Assembly: GCA_965200645.1 (NCBI GenBank)
Contig: CBDAUN010000003.1
Coordinates: forward strand, 248,001 to 312,000
Direction: 5' to 3'
Source of the DNA: CBDAUN01 sp965200645
Lineage (GTDB): Bacteria; Pseudomonadota; Gammaproteobacteria; Arenicellales; JAJDZL01
DNA length: 64,000 nucleotides
Positions 60,781-64,000 of this stretch are shown here, one piece after another. Both the position numbers and the translations under genes were made by a program. Position 1 is the first letter of the stretch. Every line of letters begins with the position of its first letter. The notes beneath the pieces are model-generated. The model was not told where the DNA came from and made no database searches. It saw only the letters and a list, made by a program, of their open reading frames with translations.

Positions 60781-60794
60781 ACTGTGGAAATGAT

Positions 60795-61997
60795 ATGGAT
60801 TTTAATTTAAGCGATGAAGTCATTGACTTTCAAAAGCGAATTCGTAAGTTTGTTAATGAACAAATTATTCCGGTCGAGTCTATACCAAAAGCCTACGACG
60901 AAGGAGAAAATATCGCGAGCGATTATCTTGAGCCGCTCCGTGAAAAAGCAAGGTCCGAAGGTTTATGGTCACTGCAGATGCCGAAGGACCGAGGTGGTGG
61001 CGGCTTGCAAACTGTGGGAATGGCAGCCTGTTATGAAGAGATGGGACGTTCGATATTTGGGCCTGTGGTATTCAACAGTGCTGCGCCAGATGATGGCAAC
61101 ATGTTTGTGCTCAATCGAGTCGGTACACCCGAACAAAAGGAACGTTGGCTACAGCCAATAATAGACGGAAAGGTCCGTTCGGCATTGGCGATGACTGAAC
61201 CAGCTCCAGGTTCAGGCTCTGACCCTTTAGGTATGATGCTGACCACCGCAACAAAAGAGCACGATAAGTGGGTCGTTCACGGACACAAGTGGTTCATCAC
61301 CGGAGCCGGAGTGTCTGCTCACTTTATTTTGCTCGCCCGTACCTCGGATCATCCACGAAAAGGTTTGACTGCATTTATGTTTCATCGTGATGACCCAGGT
61401 TGGGAGCTGATTCGAAGAGTCCCCATCATGGGGCCAGAAGAGCATGGTGGTCACTGCGAATTAAAATTTGATGGATTAGAAATTCCGGACAAAAATCGTT
61501 TAATGGAAGTGGGCGATGGTATGAAAGTTGTGCAAATACGGCTTGGTACGGCAAGATTGACTCACTGCATGAGATGGCAGGGGCTTTGCCGGCGTGCACT
61601 GGAAATCGCCAGCGAATATGCTGCAGATCGCATGTCGTTCGGTAAACGACTGACCGAGCATGAAGGAGTACAGTGGATGATGGGTGAAGCTGCCGCACGA
61701 ATCCATCAAAGCCGGTTGCTGACCATGCATGCAGCATGGAAGTTGGAACAGGGTGATTTTGCTCGAAAGGAAGTGTCTATAGCTAAAGTCGTGGTGGCTG
61801 ATACACTTCATTTTGTTGTAGACACCGCGATTCAACTACTCGGAGCAAAGGGCTATTCGAAGGACACAATTCTAGAGTGGATGTATCGCTATCAGCGCCA
61901 GGCTAGATTGGTGGACGGTGCATCAGAAGTTCACAAAATGGTATTGTCAAAGTACTACATGAATGAAGGTGATGAATTCTTTCGCTGGGGAGTTTAA
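60795..61997 (+). CDS. Acyl-CoA dehydrogenase (ACAD10/11-like)
   Basis: A 400-residue FAD acyl-CoA dehydrogenase. Blocks visible are MDFNLSDEVIDFQKRIRKFV at the start, SALAMTEPAPGSGSDPLGMM, VVHGHKWFITGAGVSAHFIL, RMSFGKRLTEHEGVQWMMGE, IQLLGAKGYSKDTILEWMYR and VDGASEVHKMVLSKYY. The C-terminal segment resembles the ACAD10/11 subgroup, whose members handle long or 4-hydroxylated acyl chains. The start follows the SDR by 14 bases. It fits beta-oxidation of a branched or unusual acid supplied by the operon. Confidence 0.9.
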   Translation: MDFNLSDEVIDFQKRIRKFVNEQIIPVESIPKAYDEGENIASDYLEPLREKARSEGLWSLQMPKDRGGGGLQTVGMAACYEEMGRSIFGPVVFNSAAPDDGNMFVLNRVGTPEQKERWLQPIIDGKVRSALAMTEPAPGSGSDPLGMMLTTATKEHDKWVVHGHKWFITGAGVSAHFILLARTSDHPRKGLTAFMFHRDDPGWELIRRVPIMGPEEHGGHCELKFDGLEIPDKNRLMEVGDGMKVVQIRLGTARLTHCMRWQGLCRRALEIASEYAADRMSFGKRLTEHEGVQWMMGEAAARIHQSRLLTMHAAWKLEQGDFARKEVSIAKVVVADTLHFVVDTAIQLLGAKGYSKDTILEWMYRYQRQARLVDGASEVHKMVLSKYYMNEGDEFFRWGV

Positions 61998-62022
61998 TTC
62001 GTAAATGACTCGAGACTAGCTA

Positions 62023-64000
62023 ATGCTATCCAATGTAACGCTAGACGATAAATACACCAAGCAATCCGGAAGGATATATGCTTCCGGCATTCAGGCACTG
62101 GTACGGCTACCTCTAATTCAGCGTCAACGTGACCGCGCAGCGGGGTTAAACACAGCCGGCTACATATCCGGGTATCGAGGGTCACCGCTTGGCGGCTTTG
62201 ATCTTCAGTTGTGGCAGGCGCAAGAACATCTCGATAGTCACCACATCGTATTTCAACCGGGCATAAACGAAGACCTGGCTGCAACCGCAATCTGGGGTAC
62301 TCAGCAATCTGTCCTTGACGGTCAAGGCAAATATGACGGGGTGTTTTGCATTTGGTATGGCAAAGGACCGGGTGTCGATCGTTCGGGTGATGCATTTAGA
62401 CATGCCAACCTCGCCGGCACTTCAGCCCACGGTGGAGTTATTGCCGCACTGGGCGACGATCATGCGTGTGAATCTTCCACCACAGCACATCAAAGTGAAT
62501 ATGCATTAGTTGATGCGATGATGCCCATATTGAATCCATCCAATGTTCAAGACATACTTGATTTTGGCTTGGCTGGTTGGGCACTTTCAAGAAACTCAGG
62601 TTGCTGGGTCGGATTGAAGTGTGTGCACGACACCGTCGAATCCACTGCATCCATCAACGTTAGCAAGGATTCATTTAAATTTGTTGTTCCAAAAGATCTT
62701 GATTTGCCTGAAGATGGTTTAAACATTCGTTGGCCGGACACACCACTTGAACAGGAATTTCGGCTACACGAACACAAGATTCGTATTGTTCAGGATTTAT
62801 GGGAAGCCAATAACTTTGATCGCATAATTTTCGATAGTCCCGATGCCAAGGTTGGAATCTTAACCACCGGAAAGTCTTACTCGGATGTCAGACGGGCATT
62901 AAAGGAGTTGAATATTGATGAAAGGGAAGCGAAACGTATTGGAATTCGACTCTATAAGGTTGCCATGAGTTGGCCGCTCGAACGTGAGGGATTAAAAAAA
63001 TTCGCCAGAGGTCTGCGGCACATTGTGGTGGTAGAGGAAAAACGGGGATTGATGGAAGAACAAGTTCGCTCAATTCTCTATGGCAGTCAGAATCCCCCGG
63101 TTGTCGTAGGTAAGAAGAATAGCGATGGGAACACGTTGCTGCCTTCAACAGGAAGACTGGGTGCTATGCAAATTGCCTCTGCAATCTGTCGACATGTTTT
63201 GTTGTATACAGACTCAGAATCACTGCACGAACGGCTGAGACGAGTAGAGGAATTAATTCGTGATGAGCCTTCACTGGCTCCCCTAGAACGAGTGCCGTAT
63301 TTTTGTGCCGGATGCCCGCACAACCGATCAACCAAAGTACCTGACGGCAGTTTCGCACTGGCTGGAATTGGATGCCACTACATGGCGCAGTGGATGGACA
63401 GGTCAACTGCTCGTTACACACAAATGGGTGCAGAAGGAGCAAGTTGGATTGGCGAGAGTCTCTTCTCTAAACGCGAGCACATTTTTCAAAACGTGGGTGA
63501 CGGGACCTACGTTCATTCCGGTGTGATGGCGATCCGGGCTGCTGTTGCAGTCAATGCCAATATGACGTTTAAACTGCTTTATAACGACGCTGTTGCGATG
63601 ACTGGTGGTCAGCCGATGGATTCACCTCTCAATGTTCCAAGAATTGCTCAGCAGCTCACAGCAGAAGGTGTTGGTGAGGTGGTTGTCGTTGCTGATGACA
63701 CAGCAAAGTATCGTCATTTGCCGCCATTTCCCTCCGATGTACAGGTGGTTTCAAGAGATGAACTTGATGCCGTGCAGCGAAGACTGCGTGAAGTGAGCGG
63801 AGTAAGTGCAATAATTTACGACCAAACCTGTGCTGCTGAAAAGCGCAGAAGACGCAAGCGTGGCACGTATCCGGACCCACCCAAGCGGGCGTATATCAAT
63901 ACAGATGTTTGCGAAGGTTGCGGTGATTGCGGGATTCAGTCTAACTGTGTTGCCATACTTCCTGTAGAGACTGAACTTGGCAGGAAGCGTCAAATTGATC
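62023..64000 (+). CDS. Indolepyruvate ferredoxin oxidoreductase, fused type, 3' end cut by window edge
   Basis: An open frame from ATG 62023 to the window end, 659 codons, all in one frame; the full protein is probably about 1100-1200 residues. The pyruvate-binding part has GYISGYRGSPLGGFDLQL, NEDLAATAIWGTQQ and WYGKGPGVDRSGDAFRHANL. The TPP-binding half has YFCAGCPHNRSTKVPDGSFA, HIFQNVGDGTYVHSGVMAIR and MTGGQPMDSPLNVPR, and the ferredoxin-like cluster motif begins at INTDVCEGCGDCGIQSNC. It decarboxylates 2-oxoacids to acyl-CoA with ferredoxin as acceptor. The gene follows the acyl-CoA dehydrogenase by 25 bases. Confidence 0.92.
   Translation, partial: MLSNVTLDDKYTKQSGRIYASGIQALVRLPLIQRQRDRAAGLNTAGYISGYRGSPLGGFDLQLWQAQEHLDSHHIVFQPGINEDLAATAIWGTQQSVLDGQGKYDGVFCIWYGKGPGVDRSGDAFRHANLAGTSAHGGVIAALGDDHACESSTTAHQSEYALVDAMMPILNPSNVQDILDFGLAGWALSRNSGCWVGLKCVHDTVESTASINVSKDSFKFVVPKDLDLPEDGLNIRWPDTPLEQEFRLHEHKIRIVQDLWEANNFDRIIFDSPDAKVGILTTGKSYSDVRRALKELNIDEREAKRIGIRLYKVAMSWPLEREGLKKFARGLRHIVVVEEKRGLMEEQVRSILYGSQNPPVVVGKKNSDGNTLLPSTGRLGAMQIASAICRHVLLYTDSESLHERLRRVEELIRDEPSLAPLERVPYFCAGCPHNRSTKVPDGSFALAGIGCHYMAQWMDRSTARYTQMGAEGASWIGESLFSKREHIFQNVGDGTYVHSGVMAIRAAVAVNANMTFKLLYNDAVAMTGGQPMDSPLNVPRIAQQLTAEGVGEVVVVADDTAKYRHLPPFPSDVQVVSRDELDAVQRRLREVSGVSAIIYDQTCAAEKRRRRKRGTYPDPPKRAYINTDVCEGCGDCGIQSNCVAILPVETELGRKRQID

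Overview
The window reads as a moderately AT-rich proteobacterial chromosome segment. A gammaproteobacterium is most likely, judging from NuoN, AvtA, HipBA, a CaiD very close to the enteric enzyme and the initiator tRNA. Genes are densely packed metabolic units, mostly for nitrogen-rich osmolytes and organic acids. Between them lie decaying toxin-antitoxin, anti-restriction and transposase relics. That mix, plus an ankyrin-repeat protein, fits a host-associated or recently lifestyle-shifted bacterium. This is an inference; no rRNA marker is present.

Layout. 1-3.7 kb: the start of a DUF1989 protein, an ankyrin-repeat protein, an efflux adaptor without a pump, and a broken DUF772 transposase. 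3.9-9.4 kb: nuoN, then a ureide (purine) catabolism group of a racemase-like protein, PuuE-type allantoinase, allantoicase and ureidoglycolate lyase, with a dead TnpB wedged inside. 9.8-15.2 kb: initiator tRNA, then an island of ArdA, Fic and tRNA fragments around an intact hipBA module with three operator-like repeats, then an AbiE-type pair whose antitoxin is intact and whose toxin is broken. 15.9-22.5 kb: Nudix hydrolase, class-I amidotransferase, AvtA, Prc protease, ChaC and an iron-type alcohol dehydrogenase.

22.6-26.8 kb: larC-larE-larB plus a larA homologue, a nickel-pincer cofactor module. The LarA homologue lacks the tethering lysine and one catalytic histidine. 27-40.5 kb: a divergent catabolic locus. 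Its left arm is accB, a TAXI solute receptor and a fused TRAP permease. Its right arm is biotin carboxylase, an HMGL-type carboxyltransferase, a BKACE enzyme, GST, a class III CoA-transferase, a carnitine-3-dehydrogenase-like enzyme, an ADP-forming acyl-CoA synthetase and CaiD. Together these suggest import and oxidation of carnitine, crotonobetaine or related betaines to glycine betaine and acetoacetyl-CoA, with an unexplained biotin-dependent carboxylase. This is the best candidate for an undescribed system here.

40.5-43.4 kb: a rotted AbiE pair and a frameshifted TbpB-like lipoprotein whose lipobox cysteine is lost. 43.6-46 kb: a dimethylglycine/sarcosine dehydrogenase-like protein, which could act downstream of glycine betaine. 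46.8-50.2 kb: a two-gene membrane cassette, a partial crcB duplicate, an MqsA-like relic, intact crcB and ppk2. 50.3-55.2 kb: EutA-like protein, DadA, RidA, a Rieske oxygenase with a substituted cluster cysteine, and a DapA-family aldolase, together resembling N-methylated (hydroxy)proline catabolism. 55.7-58 kb: a membrane-anchored DEDDh exonuclease and a fatty acid desaturase-like protein. 58.3-64 kb: an operon of a TPP enzyme, an SDR, an acyl-CoA dehydrogenase and a fused indolepyruvate ferredoxin oxidoreductase that runs off the window.
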